DNA of 64,000 bases from an uncultured beta proteobacterium (GTDB lineage Bacteria; Pseudomonadota; Gammaproteobacteria; Burkholderiales; Burkholderiaceae_B), in NCBI GenBank assembly GCA_903932425.1, contig CAIZGG010000374.1:1-64000 (forward strand). The letters run 5' to 3'. The notes beneath the pieces were generated by a model, which made no database searches, was not told the origin of the DNA, and saw only the letters and a list, made by a program, of their open reading frames with translations. Positions within the stretch are counted from its first letter, which is position 1. The number at the start of each line of letters is the position of its first letter. Position numbers and translations under genes: made by a program. This document shows, one piece after another, positions 7,729 through 17,278 of this stretch.

Positions 7729-9765
7729 CTATTTCAAAATCCCTAATAAATTCGAAAAGCTATCGGTCCATGCCTTAAAGTTTGCCGGCGGGGTCAGCAG
7801 TTTTCCGGCCTTCAGTGCTTCCGGCAGGTTTGCCGCCCTCTCTGGTGGTAATAACAAGACCCACACAGAATGACGGCAAAGCTCTTCTTTTTCTTTAGGC
7901 TGTAAATCAAAGGCTAAGGCGATTCTGCCAAAGTGTTTCGCTGCAGCCGAAACCACCGGTTCAAGGTCTAAATAATGATTGGTGATGTGCACTGCAAGTA
8001 TGCCACCAGGTTTTAAATGTTCAAAGTAAGTCTTCATCGCCTCAAGGGTCAGTAAGTGTGCGGGGATCGAATCCCCTGAAAAAGCGTCCATGGCTAAGAG
8101 ATCAAATTTCTGAGGTGCTTCACGCTCGAGCATGAGGCGGCCATCCCCCAAGACCGGAATAATCTTGGCTGGGCTGTCGCTCAGGTAGGTGAACTCGCTG
8201 CGGGCGAGGTCAAGCACTTGCTCGTTGATTTCGTAAATACGCATCTCGTCGCCCGCGCGACTATAGGTCGCAAGCGTACCTGCGCCAAGTCCTACAACAC
8301 CGATTTTTAACGGAGCGGTTTGTGCCAGGCTATCGATTGCCAGGCCAATGCCAGAGCGATGGCAATAGTAGGCCGTTGGCGTTCGCCGCAGTTTTTGATC
8401 TAGATATTGTTCACCGTGAACGATCCCGCCATGCACCATTTTTCGCAGAGTGCCATGCTGTGGACCTGCCGCGGTCTGTGGGGTGTCTTCAATCCGCAGT
8501 TGGCTGTAAAAGTTACGCACGACGACTCGCGAGCCTTTGATGTCATCTAGCGAAATATCGGCAAGGCGCCAGCCATAGCCTAAAAGAGCGAGCATCAGAA
8601 TGATTCGCCCTGCGGTTGCGGTGCTGTTCCATAGCACTACACAAACCAGGCCAGCACACATGAACAGCCCGATTGGCATTTCAAAATATGCGGTAAAAAT
8701 CAAAGGTGCGATCAAGCCGACAAAGGTGCCGCCCAGAGCCCCTCCGATCGACATCATCAGATAAAAAAGTGTGAGATGGCGCACCGAGGGCTTGCGTCGC
8801 ACTAATTCACCATGACACACCATACAAAAAACAAAGAGCGTGATGGCGATCAGGCCGATCATGACCGGCACGCTCAGGCTGCGACTCATGACAAAATCAA
8901 GCGCGATAAACGATAACGGTAAGGCAACCAAAAAAGCCGACCGGACGTAATAGCGTGGGGCGTCAAAGCAGAGGATAAAACTTAACAGATAAATGCTCAG
9001 CGGTAACACCCATAAGAATGGCACCGGCGCTACATCATTGGTGAGTTGGCGCGTCATGGTTAAGAGCAAAATTGAAGCTGAGGCAGCCAGACCGATCCAC
9101 AGCAAGCACTCTCGAACACTCGGACGCGCTTGAGGCGTCTGCGTGTCGTGCGCCTGCACAGGGTTGTTGGATTTCTTGCGATAGACCTTCACCCCGGTTG
9201 CCATAGCGGCCAAGGCAAAAAGTACGTAGCCCGCCGACCAGCCTTGAGCCTGCAAGCCGACTGCAAAAAAGGGCTCGATAATCACCGGGTATGAGAGCAG
9301 CGCGATCATTGACGCAAGGTTAGACAGCGCGTAAAGCCGATAGGGCTTGGCATCGGCGCCCGTAGAGTGAAAGGCATGGGCGTACCAGGCTTGCATGAGC
9401 GGCCCGGTGGTTGAGAGCATGAGGTAGGGTGCTCCTACCGCAAAGGCGAGCACGACAAATACCGCCCAGCTTGGATTAGCCAACGCGTCACCCTTCCAGG
9501 AAGGGTCGGCGGCTACCGGTAGCATTAAAATGCTTAGCGCCAAGAGTCCGAGGTGCACAATGACCTGGCGTTGTGCTGAAAGCTTTTCGTGCAACCAATG
9601 CACGTAGGCATAGCCTAGCAGCAACTCTGCCTGAAAAAACACCATGCAGACACTCCAGACCGACGATGAGCCACCAAACCACGGGAGAATCATTTTTGCA
9701 ATGATTGGTTGAATCTGAAAAAGCAAAAATGCCGATAGAAAGACGGTGGTGGCGAACAACAGCAT
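7729..9765 (-). CDS. Membrane-anchored spermidine synthase-like protein (fused MFS/spermidine synthase type)
   Basis: A 678-residue fusion. The N-terminal part (about 1-420) has many hydrophobic helices resembling a transporter-like membrane domain; the opening FLLFQIQPIIAKMILPWFGG is typical of this fused family. The C-terminal part (about 450-660) is a Rossmann fold like spermidine synthase: VGLGAGTLATYSRAGDE is the cofactor loop, IYEIN the acidic ribose-binding strand end, and GDGRLML and MDAFSGDSIPAHLLT the active-site region. The family usually lacks demonstrated polyamine synthase activity; a methyl- or aminopropyltransferase acting at the membrane is an inference. It is upstream of, and likely transcribed with, the small protein at 7394. 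Confidence 0.85.
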   Translation of the reverse strand: MLLFATTVFLSAFLLFQIQPIIAKMILPWFGGSSSVWSVCMVFFQAELLLGYAYVHWLHEKLSAQRQVIVHLGLLALSILMLPVAADPSWKGDALANPSWAVFVVLAFAVGAPYLMLSTTGPLMQAWYAHAFHSTGADAKPYRLYALSNLASMIALLSYPVIIEPFFAVGLQAQGWSAGYVLFALAAMATGVKVYRKKSNNPVQAHDTQTPQARPSVRECLLWIGLAASASILLLTMTRQLTNDVAPVPFLWVLPLSIYLLSFILCFDAPRYYVRSAFLVALPLSFIALDFVMSRSLSVPVMIGLIAITLFVFCMVCHGELVRRKPSVRHLTLFYLMMSIGGALGGTFVGLIAPLIFTAYFEMPIGLFMCAGLVCVVLWNSTATAGRIILMLALLGYGWRLADISLDDIKGSRVVVRNFYSQLRIEDTPQTAAGPQHGTLRKMVHGGIVHGEQYLDQKLRRTPTAYYCHRSGIGLAIDSLAQTAPLKIGVVGLGAGTLATYSRAGDEMRIYEINEQVLDLARSEFTYLSDSPAKIIPVLGDGRLMLEREAPQKFDLLAMDAFSGDSIPAHLLTLEAMKTYFEHLKPGGILAVHITNHYLDLEPVVSAAAKHFGRIALAFDLQPKEKEELCRHSVWVLLLPPERAANLPEALKAGKLLTPPANFKAWTDSFSNLLGILK

Positions 9766-9850
9766 CGAAGAACCCTGTGGTCAAGAATTGAGATCGCAAA
9801 CGTTAAGGTAGCTTAAGCCTGACAAAGTGGGAAGTGATATTCTCTCAGTC

Positions 9851-11083
9851 ATGCTGATTTCACGTGCTTTCCTAGAGTTAATGTTGTATCGGGCTTGCCT
9901 GTCCCTGAGCTACCAGATTTTGGCAGTGACGGCGGGTTGGCACATCTATGAACTTACCAAAGATCCTCTGTCTTTAGGTTTGCTGGGTCTGGCCGAGGTG
10001 ATTCCCTACTTTTGCAGCGCGTTGTTTGCCGGCCATGCGGTTGATCGGTTATCAAAAAAGCGTATCGCTGTCTTTGGCTGTTCTTTGCATGTGTTGATTG
10101 CTGTGCTGATGGTGCCGATTGCGTTGGGGTATCTGGATGGCTTGCATGGGGGCGTGCAGTGGCTGATTTATGCTGCAATTGGGCTAGCCGGGTTGGCGCG
10201 GGCTTTTATTCGCCCAACCTTTCAGGTGTTATTTGCTCAAGTCGTGAGGCGCGAACATTTTGCCCAAGGCTCGGCCATCGGCGCTGTCATTTTTCAAGGC
10301 GCACAAGTGGTTGGGCCCGTGGTGGGTGGGTTGTTGATTGCGTGGCCCGGTTTGGTGTCTGCGTATCTGGCCTCTGGATTGTTTGCCTTACTCGCCATCA
10401 TTGCGGTCGGGCTGTTGCGTTACACCGCAGAGCCCATCAAGCCGAGCGAACTCTCGATGTGGGCCGGTATTGTGCAAGGCTTGCGCTTTGTATTTTCAAA
10501 GCAAATCATGCTGGCTGCAATGGCCTTGGATATGTTTGCGGTGCTATTTGGTGGCGCCGTGGCGATGTTGCCAGCGTTTATCGATGAGATTTTGCAAGGT
10601 AGCCCAGAAACACTGGGGCTGTTACGTGCAGCACCGGCGACTGGTTCGGTTTTGGCCGGTGCCTGGCTGGCTAGGTATCCGATTCAAAGGCATGGCGGGC
10701 GTTACCTTTTAGGCGCAGTGGCCGGCTTTGGCTTTGCGGTGATTGGCTTCGGTTGGTCAACAAGTTTTTGGCTGGCAGCGTCGTTTTTATTTTTTACTGG
10801 CGTGTTTGACGCTATTTCAGTTGTCGTGCGTTCAACGATCTTGCAGCTGATGACGCCTGATCAGATGCGGGGGCGCATCTCGGCCATTAACGGTATTTTT
10901 ATTGGTTCGTCTAACGAGATCGGTGCGCTTGAGTCGGGCTTGGCTGCAAGCGCTTTGGGCTTGAGTACTTCGATTGTCTTTGGTGGTGTGATGACGTTGC
11001 TGGTGGTGGCGGTGTGCTGGTTAGCGGCGCCCAAGTTGCGAGACCTGGAGCTTGCAGACCTACACAACATGCCCAAACATTGA
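9851..11083 (+). CDS. MFS transporter (EntS/DHA3-like exporter)
   Basis: An inner membrane major facilitator with about 12 hydrophobic helices in 410 residues. The A-motif equivalent GHAVDRLSKKRI follows helix 2, and the second half has RGRISAINGIFIGSSNEIGALESG, a pattern found in EntS-like and DHA3 exporters. I prefer the ATG at 9851; a GTG at 9827 adds eight polar residues, and neither has a strong ribosome site. It is divergent from the spermidine-synthase-like gene and convergent with the second RND operon. Substrate unknown: siderophores or small drugs are family precedents only. Confidence 0.85.
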   Translation: MLISRAFLELMLYRACLSLSYQILAVTAGWHIYELTKDPLSLGLLGLAEVIPYFCSALFAGHAVDRLSKKRIAVFGCSLHVLIAVLMVPIALGYLDGLHGGVQWLIYAAIGLAGLARAFIRPTFQVLFAQVVRREHFAQGSAIGAVIFQGAQVVGPVVGGLLIAWPGLVSAYLASGLFALLAIIAVGLLRYTAEPIKPSELSMWAGIVQGLRFVFSKQIMLAAMALDMFAVLFGGAVAMLPAFIDEILQGSPETLGLLRAAPATGSVLAGAWLARYPIQRHGGRYLLGAVAGFGFAVIGFGWSTSFWLAASFLFFTGVFDAISVVVRSTILQLMTPDQMRGRISAINGIFIGSSNEIGALESGLAASALGLSTSIVFGGVMTLLVVAVCWLAAPKLRDLELADLHNMPKH

Positions 11084-11130
11084 GTACTGGCTGCTCAACT
11101 TCATGCAGTTGATAAGACGTGTCTTAGCCT

Positions 11131-12627
11131 TTATTGGGCACCATCAAAAAGCCCAGCCACGTCATCTTGCACTCTAACTACCGGCTCAGGCTCTTTAAAG
11201 CCCTCCCAGCCACCGCCTAAGGCTTTGATCAAGGCAACGTTGGCTAAGAACTGGTTACCATGCATTTGCCATTGTGTTCGCTCTGCCGTCAGCTGATTTT
11301 GTTGCAGTAGTGCGAGCGTTTGGGCCGTGTCCAAACCTTCGCGGTAGCGGATAGCACTGATGCGTAACGCTTTATTCAAGCTATTAACGGCCTCTTCTTG
11401 CTTGGACCGGGCACGATCGTACTGCTGCACGTTGCTCATCGCATCCTGTGTTTCTTGGATCGCCACCAGTACCGTTTGACGATAGTTGGCGACGGTACCT
11501 GCGTAGCCTGCTTTTGCAAAACGATAGTTCGCACTCGTACGACCAGCGTCAAAGATGGTTTGCGTTGCCGTCAAACCGATCGACCAAATGAGCGAGGGTA
11601 GATTAAACAGGGTGGTGGCGTAATTTGAGTCACCCCCGATGAAAGCAGGTGCAACCAGCAGAGTCGGAAAGAAAGCCGCCTTGGCCACGCCGATTTGAGC
11701 GTTGGCAGCTGCCATGGCGCGTTCGGCTGCGGCGACATCAGGACGGCGCTCAAGCAGAGATGAGGGCAAGTTCACCGGAAAGGCTGGCACCACGTCAGGC
11801 AAGCGACCGGGTGGAACCTTAAAACTTGCAGCCGGGGTGCCCGTCAGTGTCGCCAACAAATTCTCTTGGATATTGCGTTGAGTCTTGAGCACTTCAAGTT
11901 GTGCACCGCTTGTTTCGGTCAGGGCACGTTGTTGTTCTAGTTCAGTACGTCCGGCCGAGCCCAAGTCGTAACGTTTTTGAAAGAGACTGAGCAGCTTGGT
12001 CTGTAAGCCAACGATAGTCGTTAATACGCGAATCTCTTCGTCGTACTGACGCATCAAAATATACGAAGAGGCGACCTGAGCGCTGAGTAAAAGTCTGACG
12101 TTTTCGGTGTCAGCTGCCGCTTGTTCGGCTGTGTTACGAGCCGACTCAACATCCCGACGAACCTTGCCTAGCCAGTCAATCTCGTAGGTCATCAGGGCGA
12201 CCGGTCTGAACTCGTTCTGAACCGTTTGGACGTTGACACTATCGTAGGTCGTCGTGGGTCGGTTCGCAGACGTTAACGTGCGCGAGCCAGTGCCTGAGAC
12301 AGAGAGAGTTGGCAGAAGGGCGGCTCCGCGAGCCTCACTTTGGGCGATCGCCTGATCTAGCCTTGCAAGTGATGCTTGCAACGTGAAGTTGTTTTCTAAG
12401 CACCGCTCGACTAACTGGTTCAGGGTTTTGTCTTTAAAACTTGTCCACCACTTATCTTTTGGCACCGCATCAGCAGGCTCGGCGGGCTTCCAAAGTGCCG
12501 GGTTCGCACCGGGCAGGGCCTTCCAGTTATCAGGCATCTCAAGCAGAGGGCGTTCGTAATCGGGCCCAATCGGCGAGCAACCCGCACAGGCCAAAGCAAT
12601 CAAGCAAAGGGAAAACGAACGTTTCAT
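11131..12627 (-). CDS. Outer membrane factor lipoprotein of second RND system (NodT family)
   Basis: A 498-residue TolC-like channel. The signal peptide ends at the lipobox CAGC (Cys 17), followed by SPIGPDYERP, the family hallmark. ERRPDVAAAERAMAAANAQIG and ALGGGWEG mark the second repeat and C-terminus. A polar extension of about 20 residues follows GGGW. It is the last gene of a minus-strand operon whose members overlap by four bases (ATGA). It is clearly diverged from the channel at 5850, so this is a separate system rather than a recent duplication. Confidence 0.93.
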   Translation of the reverse strand: MKRSFSLCLIALACAGCSPIGPDYERPLLEMPDNWKALPGANPALWKPAEPADAVPKDKWWTSFKDKTLNQLVERCLENNFTLQASLARLDQAIAQSEARGAALLPTLSVSGTGSRTLTSANRPTTTYDSVNVQTVQNEFRPVALMTYEIDWLGKVRRDVESARNTAEQAAADTENVRLLLSAQVASSYILMRQYDEEIRVLTTIVGLQTKLLSLFQKRYDLGSAGRTELEQQRALTETSGAQLEVLKTQRNIQENLLATLTGTPAASFKVPPGRLPDVVPAFPVNLPSSLLERRPDVAAAERAMAAANAQIGVAKAAFFPTLLVAPAFIGGDSNYATTLFNLPSLIWSIGLTATQTIFDAGRTSANYRFAKAGYAGTVANYRQTVLVAIQETQDAMSNVQQYDRARSKQEEAVNSLNKALRISAIRYREGLDTAQTLALLQQNQLTAERTQWQMHGNQFLANVALIKALGGGWEGFKEPEPVVRVQDDVAGLFDGAQ

Positions 12628-13805
12628 GGGCGCTTGGGGGCGGGTGGAGTTTGAACGACAACAGGTTGACCGTCGGTGATCGAGTCAAGCGGATTGACAA
12701 TCAAGCTATCGTCGGCCGAGACTCCGCTATTAACTTCAACCTGCATACCGTAGTCGATGCCTATAGAGACCTTGCGTTTTTCAATCTTGCCATCTACAAC
12801 ACGCGCGACATACGGGCCGCCAGAACCAAAAATAAGCGTGTTGGTTGGAATGATCAGATTGTTACCTGGCGCAATTTTGAGAGCGACCTCGACATAAGAA
12901 CCTGGCATGAGCGCTTTTTCAGCGTTTGGCACTTCGACATCAACCTGCATGGTGCGAGAGTTTGTGTCGATCGCGCCGGCAGTACGTGCGATGCGGCCTT
13001 TAACTGCCTTTTCAGGAGCATTCGCTAAATAGATATCAACCTCATCACCTACTCGCACCAGCGAGGCGCGGTCTTGAGGCACATAGACATACACGTGCAA
13101 TTTGTCAATATGCGCAAGCGTAAACAGTGATTGAGGTGTGCCAACATTACCTGAGTTCACCAAGTCGCCCATGTTGACATTGCGTCGCGTGATCGTGCCA
13201 TCAAAGGGCGCCACGATGGTGCCAAAACTTTGTTGATCGCGTAATCGCTTCAGTACCGCTTCGGTCTGTTTGAAGAGTGCAGTTTTTTCATCAAGCTCTT
13301 GTTGCGAGACTGCGTCTTCTGCACGCAAGCGCTTCCAGCGTTCATAAGCTGTTTTAGCGAGTTGAAAATTTGCTGTGGCTTCTTCGACCTGCTTATTGAT
13401 TTCTGGGATGTCAAGAATCGCAAGCGTGTCACCTTTGTTGACTGACTCGCCGATATCTTTAAACCATTTTTGAACGTAACCGTTGCCCCGTGCGTAAATC
13501 TGAGCTTCGTTGATGCCCAAGAGCGTTCCGGGCAGTGCGAGCCTTGCGCTTGCGTTGCTGAGCGTAGTTGACGGCTTAACGACCAACACATTTAGCTTTG
13601 TATTTTCGACCGCGCGGGCTGCAAGCACTTCGGCATTGGATGCGCGTACGAACAAGGTCTTGCCCAGGCCTAAGCCCATTAAGGCGAGCAGGACGAAAGT
13701 CGTGATTTTGACTTTACGTAACACGCCGCGACGATTCAGATCGTTGTCCGGGCCGTGCAAATGAAATTCAGGCAGGCCCTGATGGGCATGGCGTTCTTCG
13801 GTCAT
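12624..13805 (-). CDS. RND efflux periplasmic adaptor (second system)
   Basis: A 393-residue membrane fusion protein. An unusual soluble head of about 30 residues, rich in His (HAHQGLPEFHLHG), precedes the membrane anchor (about 32-50). It is followed by the lipoyl half-motif GNGYVQKWFKDIGESVNKGDTL, a short coiled-coil hairpin (about 120-170) and the second lipoyl half IVAPFDGTITRRNVNMGDLV. The ribosome site AGGA precedes the ATG at 13805. The His-rich cytoplasmic end is not standard in AcrA and might touch metal, but this is speculation. It is coupled to the pump upstream and the channel downstream. Confidence 0.92.
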   Translation of the reverse strand: MTEERHAHQGLPEFHLHGPDNDLNRRGVLRKVKITTFVLLALMGLGLGKTLFVRASNAEVLAARAVENTKLNVLVVKPSTTLSNASARLALPGTLLGINEAQIYARGNGYVQKWFKDIGESVNKGDTLAILDIPEINKQVEEATANFQLAKTAYERWKRLRAEDAVSQQELDEKTALFKQTEAVLKRLRDQQSFGTIVAPFDGTITRRNVNMGDLVNSGNVGTPQSLFTLAHIDKLHVYVYVPQDRASLVRVGDEVDIYLANAPEKAVKGRIARTAGAIDTNSRTMQVDVEVPNAEKALMPGSYVEVALKIAPGNNLIIPTNTLIFGSGGPYVARVVDGKIEKRKVSIGIDYGMQVEVNSGVSADDSLIVNPLDSITDGQPVVVQTPPAPKRP

Positions 13806-16800
13806 GTCAAGGCTTCCTTTTGTTCATTGCGTATCGCCAACCAGCGATGGAAGGATGCAAAGAGAACTGGCACAAATAAGACGGTGGACACCGTTGCAAA
13901 CAATAAGCCGCCAATCACCGCTCGACCTAAGGGCGCATTCTGCTCAGAGCCTTCGCCCAAACCAATTGCCATCGGGATCATGCCTATCATCATCGCTAAT
14001 GCGGTCATCAGCACAGGACGCAAGCGGGTTGCCCCGGCTTCGAGCGCTGCCGAAAGCGGGGGTAAGCCATCTTGCAGGCGTTGCCGTGCAAAAGAGATCA
14101 CCAGCACGCTGTTAGCGGTCGCGACCCCCATCGTCATGATTGCCCCGGTGAGCGCGGGCACGCTCAGGTTCGTACCCGTTAAAATTAACATCCAGGCAAT
14201 ACCAGCTAAGGCTGCAATCAAACCAGCAACAATAATGAACGGGTCAAGCCATGACTGAAAGTTCACCACAATCAGCAGATAGACCAAAATAATCGCGCCG
14301 ATCAAGCCCACCCCAAGCCCTTGGTAAGAACTCAGCATGGTTTCGACCTGACCACGCATGACCAGACGACTGCCTCGCGGTAGTTCGGCCTTTGCCTCAT
14401 CCATAGTGACTTGAATATCTTTAGCGACCGAGGCGAGGTCACGTCCGCGCACGTTGGCGTAGATATCGATTGAGGGCAAAATGTTGTAACGGGTCAAGAT
14501 CGCGAATTCAGCTTCGGGGCGGGCTGTGACGAGGTTGCCGAGCAACTGGGGGCCACGCCCGGCGGCTGCGTTGGCAGCTGCCGCAGCCGTCGAAGTGGCT
14601 GCGTTCGAAGGCCCCACAGGCAGTCGTAACAATTCGTCAAGCGAATCGATCTTGACCTGTGGTGCTTGCACCGAGATCGAGTAATTGATGTTGTTGACGG
14701 GGTTCAGCCAGAAAGAAGGCGAGGTTTGCGCGCTACCCGAAAGTGGTAGCAAGACGTTTTGCGCCAGGTCTGCCGGTGTGAGGCCATTGACCCCGACACT
14801 TTGCATGCGAGTGCGATCCATTCTTAAGGCAATAGACGGCGAATCAAGTCGCTGATGAATATTGACGTCGGCCGCACCAGGTACTGCCGCGATCTTGGTG
14901 ACAAGCTTGGCGGCGAGTTGTTGGTTGGCCGGGTAGTTCGGGCCGACAATTTGTACATCAACGGCGGCCGGGATACCAAAGTTCAAAATCTGCGTCACGA
15001 TATCAGCAGGCTGATAGAAAAACTCAATGCCAGGGAAGTTTTCGCGCAGAGCCTTAAGCATTGCTTCCATGTACTCTTGCGACGGTTTGTGCCCCGGTTT
15101 GAGCGTAATCAGGATATCTGCGTCAAACGCAGCAATGGTGCCCGAACTACTATAAGACAGGTTGATGCCGCTATTCGGGAGACCAATGTTATCCAGAATA
15201 GAGTCGAGTTCAGACTCGGGGATAACTTGGCGGATCACCGCCTGTACTTCGTCCGCAATCACTGCAGTGCGTTCAACGCGCGTACCGCTTGGTGCGCGCA
15301 TATGAAGCTTAATTTGCCCCGTGTCGACATACGGAAACAAGTCACGTCCTAGCAACCCAAAGATCCCGCAAGACAGCAGGCAAAATCCTAAAAAACTAAA
15401 AATAAATTGCTTGCGATGTGTCAGTAAGTGGCCGAGCAATAAAACATATGCAGTTCTGAATTTTTCAAAGCGCTCGTTAAAGCCGACATGCACGCTGTGA
15501 ATCCAGCGTGTGACAACACCTGGCTTGCCCTGATTGCGCAGAAGCATGTAAGCCATGGTGGGTACCAGCGTACGGGACAACACATACGAGGCTAGCATTG
15601 CAAAACAGACTGCTTCTGCCAGCGGCACAAAAAGGTATTTGGCCACGCCCCCTAAGAAGAACATCGGCACAAACACAATACAAATACAAAGCGTTGACAC
15701 GAACGCCGGTACGGCAATTTCGCCGGCGCCATCCATGATCGACTCGTACAAGCCTTTGCCCATATGCAGGTGGCGCTCGATATTTTCGATGGTCACTGTT
15801 GCATCATCAACCAAAATACCCACCGCGAGCGCCAGACCACCGAGCGTCATGATGTTGATGGTTTCACCCAACATCTGCAAGGCGATGAGCGAACTAAAGA
15901 TCGAAAGCGGAATCGACACCGCAATGATCGTGGTGGTACGCCAGTTGCCCAAGAATAGCAATAGCATGATCGCCGTTAAGCCGGCGGCGATCAGAGCTTC
16001 GTGTATGACCCCGGCAATCGCCTCTTTCACAAAAATGGATTGATCGGACAACAGTTTGACTTCAATGCCTTCTGGCAGCAATGGCAAGAGTGAGGGCAGC
16101 TTGGCTTTCAGTGCGTTGACCACATCAAGTGTTGAGGCGCCACCGTTCTTTAACGCGGTAAGCAGCAGACCTCGTTTACCGTCTTGTCGCACGATATTAA
16201 TTTGCGGCGAAAACCCATCGCGTACGTGCGCCACTTCTCGCATGAATGTGGTCACGCCGTTGACCGTTTTGACAGGGATATCGTTGAGGCCTGCAATATT
16301 GGGTGGCGAGGCGTTGAGCGATACGCCGAACTCGGTATCGCCAATTTTGGCGGTACCCGAGGGTAGGGTTAAGTTTTGGGTGGTGATGGCATTGACGATG
16401 TCTGACGAGGTCAAGCCTTTGGCCAATAACGCTTGAGGGTCAATGTCTACAGACACGGCGCGCACTTTGCCACCGTAGGGGAAAGGCATCGCCACGCCCG
16501 GAATTGTCACGAGCTGTGGACGCAAAATATTAAGCGCTGCGTCAAAGAGCTCTTTTTCTGCAAGCACGTTGCTTGACATGCCGACCTGAACAACCGGGAT
16601 GGATGAAGCCGTGTATTTGATGACTAGCGGGGGCGTAATGCCCGGCGGCATTTGGCGCACGATGGCCGTTGCAGAGGCCACCACCTGGGCGATTGCCGTC
16701 TGAATATTAACGTTGGGCTGAAAAAAGATCTTAATAATTGCGATGCCGCCTAACGAGCGCGACTCAATGTGTTCGATGTCGCTCACCGTGGTGGTCAGCG

Positions 16801-17008
16801 AGCGTTCATGCGACTGTGTGATGCGGTTGCCCATTTGCTCGGCAGATAAACCGTTGTAGCTCCAGATCACGCTAATGACCGGGATATTGATCTCGGGCAA
16901 AACGTCGACTGGGGTACGCATCACCGCGAGCGGCGTGGTGAGCAGGATGAGAATCGCCATCACGATAAACGTGTAAGGTTTCTCTAGTGCAGTTTTAACT
17001 ATCCACAT
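13802..17008 (-). CDS. RND efflux pump, inner membrane subunit, divergent subfamily
   Basis: A 1068-residue RND permease. The Asp pair of the proton relay is at 401-402 (VGILVDDATVTIENIER). The fourth-repeat segment reads MGVATANSVLVISFARQ, so the Lys found in AcrB-type pumps (GLxxKNAIL) is replaced. An Ala-rich insert of roughly 25 residues near 795-820 interrupts a periplasmic loop. The subfamily is known in Proteobacteria but poorly characterised. It is the first gene of a three-gene operon; a 24-bp inverted repeat lies 65-88 bases before its start. Substrate cannot be inferred. Confidence 0.93.
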   Translation of the reverse strand: MWIVKTALEKPYTFIVMAILILLTTPLAVMRTPVDVLPEINIPVISVIWSYNGLSAEQMGNRITQSHERSLTTTVSDIEHIESRSLGGIAIIKIFFQPNVNIQTAIAQVVASATAIVRQMPPGITPPLVIKYTASSIPVVQVGMSSNVLAEKELFDAALNILRPQLVTIPGVAMPFPYGGKVRAVSVDIDPQALLAKGLTSSDIVNAITTQNLTLPSGTAKIGDTEFGVSLNASPPNIAGLNDIPVKTVNGVTTFMREVAHVRDGFSPQINIVRQDGKRGLLLTALKNGGASTLDVVNALKAKLPSLLPLLPEGIEVKLLSDQSIFVKEAIAGVIHEALIAAGLTAIMLLLFLGNWRTTTIIAVSIPLSIFSSLIALQMLGETINIMTLGGLALAVGILVDDATVTIENIERHLHMGKGLYESIMDGAGEIAVPAFVSTLCICIVFVPMFFLGGVAKYLFVPLAEAVCFAMLASYVLSRTLVPTMAYMLLRNQGKPGVVTRWIHSVHVGFNERFEKFRTAYVLLLGHLLTHRKQFIFSFLGFCLLSCGIFGLLGRDLFPYVDTGQIKLHMRAPSGTRVERTAVIADEVQAVIRQVIPESELDSILDNIGLPNSGINLSYSSSGTIAAFDADILITLKPGHKPSQEYMEAMLKALRENFPGIEFFYQPADIVTQILNFGIPAAVDVQIVGPNYPANQQLAAKLVTKIAAVPGAADVNIHQRLDSPSIALRMDRTRMQSVGVNGLTPADLAQNVLLPLSGSAQTSPSFWLNPVNNINYSISVQAPQVKIDSLDELLRLPVGPSNAATSTAAAAANAAAGRGPQLLGNLVTARPEAEFAILTRYNILPSIDIYANVRGRDLASVAKDIQVTMDEAKAELPRGSRLVMRGQVETMLSSYQGLGVGLIGAIILVYLLIVVNFQSWLDPFIIVAGLIAALAGIAWMLILTGTNLSVPALTGAIMTMGVATANSVLVISFARQRLQDGLPPLSAALEAGATRLRPVLMTALAMMIGMIPMAIGLGEGSEQNAPLGRAVIGGLLFATVSTVLFVPVLFASFHRWLAIRNEQKEALT

Positions 17009-17072
17009 CCTGAACGACCCAAGCTAAGCTTTTTAAATATAAGAATTCACTAGGCAAGACGACTCTGGACCG

Positions 17073-17096
17073 AGTGGAAAATAGGTATTTTCCACT
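17073..17096. promoter_or_regulatory. 24-bp inverted repeat, candidate operator of second RND operon
   Basis: Two perfect 11-base arms, AGTGGAAAATA (17073-17083) and TATTTTCCACT (17086-17096), are separated by GG. AT-rich arms and position upstream of an efflux operon suggest a repressor site, as for TetR- or MarR-type regulators. No such regulator is encoded in the window. Confidence 0.5.
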
Positions 17097-17226
17097 AGCC
17101 TGTAAGGTGTTGGAGTATAGAGTAAGCAAGCCCCAGCAGGTAGTTGTATTTTTGTTGATTGATGGGGCAAAGAAGTTTCATTGTGTTTCAGCTTATTTGG
17201 CTGACACGGGTCTTTTCACGGCGGGT

Positions 17227-17267
17227 GCCTGAAAACTAAAAAGTTAAACAAAGTTTATCTTTCAGGC
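17227..17267. repeat. 8-bp inverted repeat with 25-base spacer
   Basis: GCCTGAAA (17227-17234) pairs with TTTCAGGC (17260-17267) just beyond the SGNH gene's stop codon. The loop is AT-rich. It could be part of a terminator for the minus-strand SGNH gene, but there is no T-run in the right place. Confidence 0.25.
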
Positions 17268-17278
17268 TTGCCAGGGTA

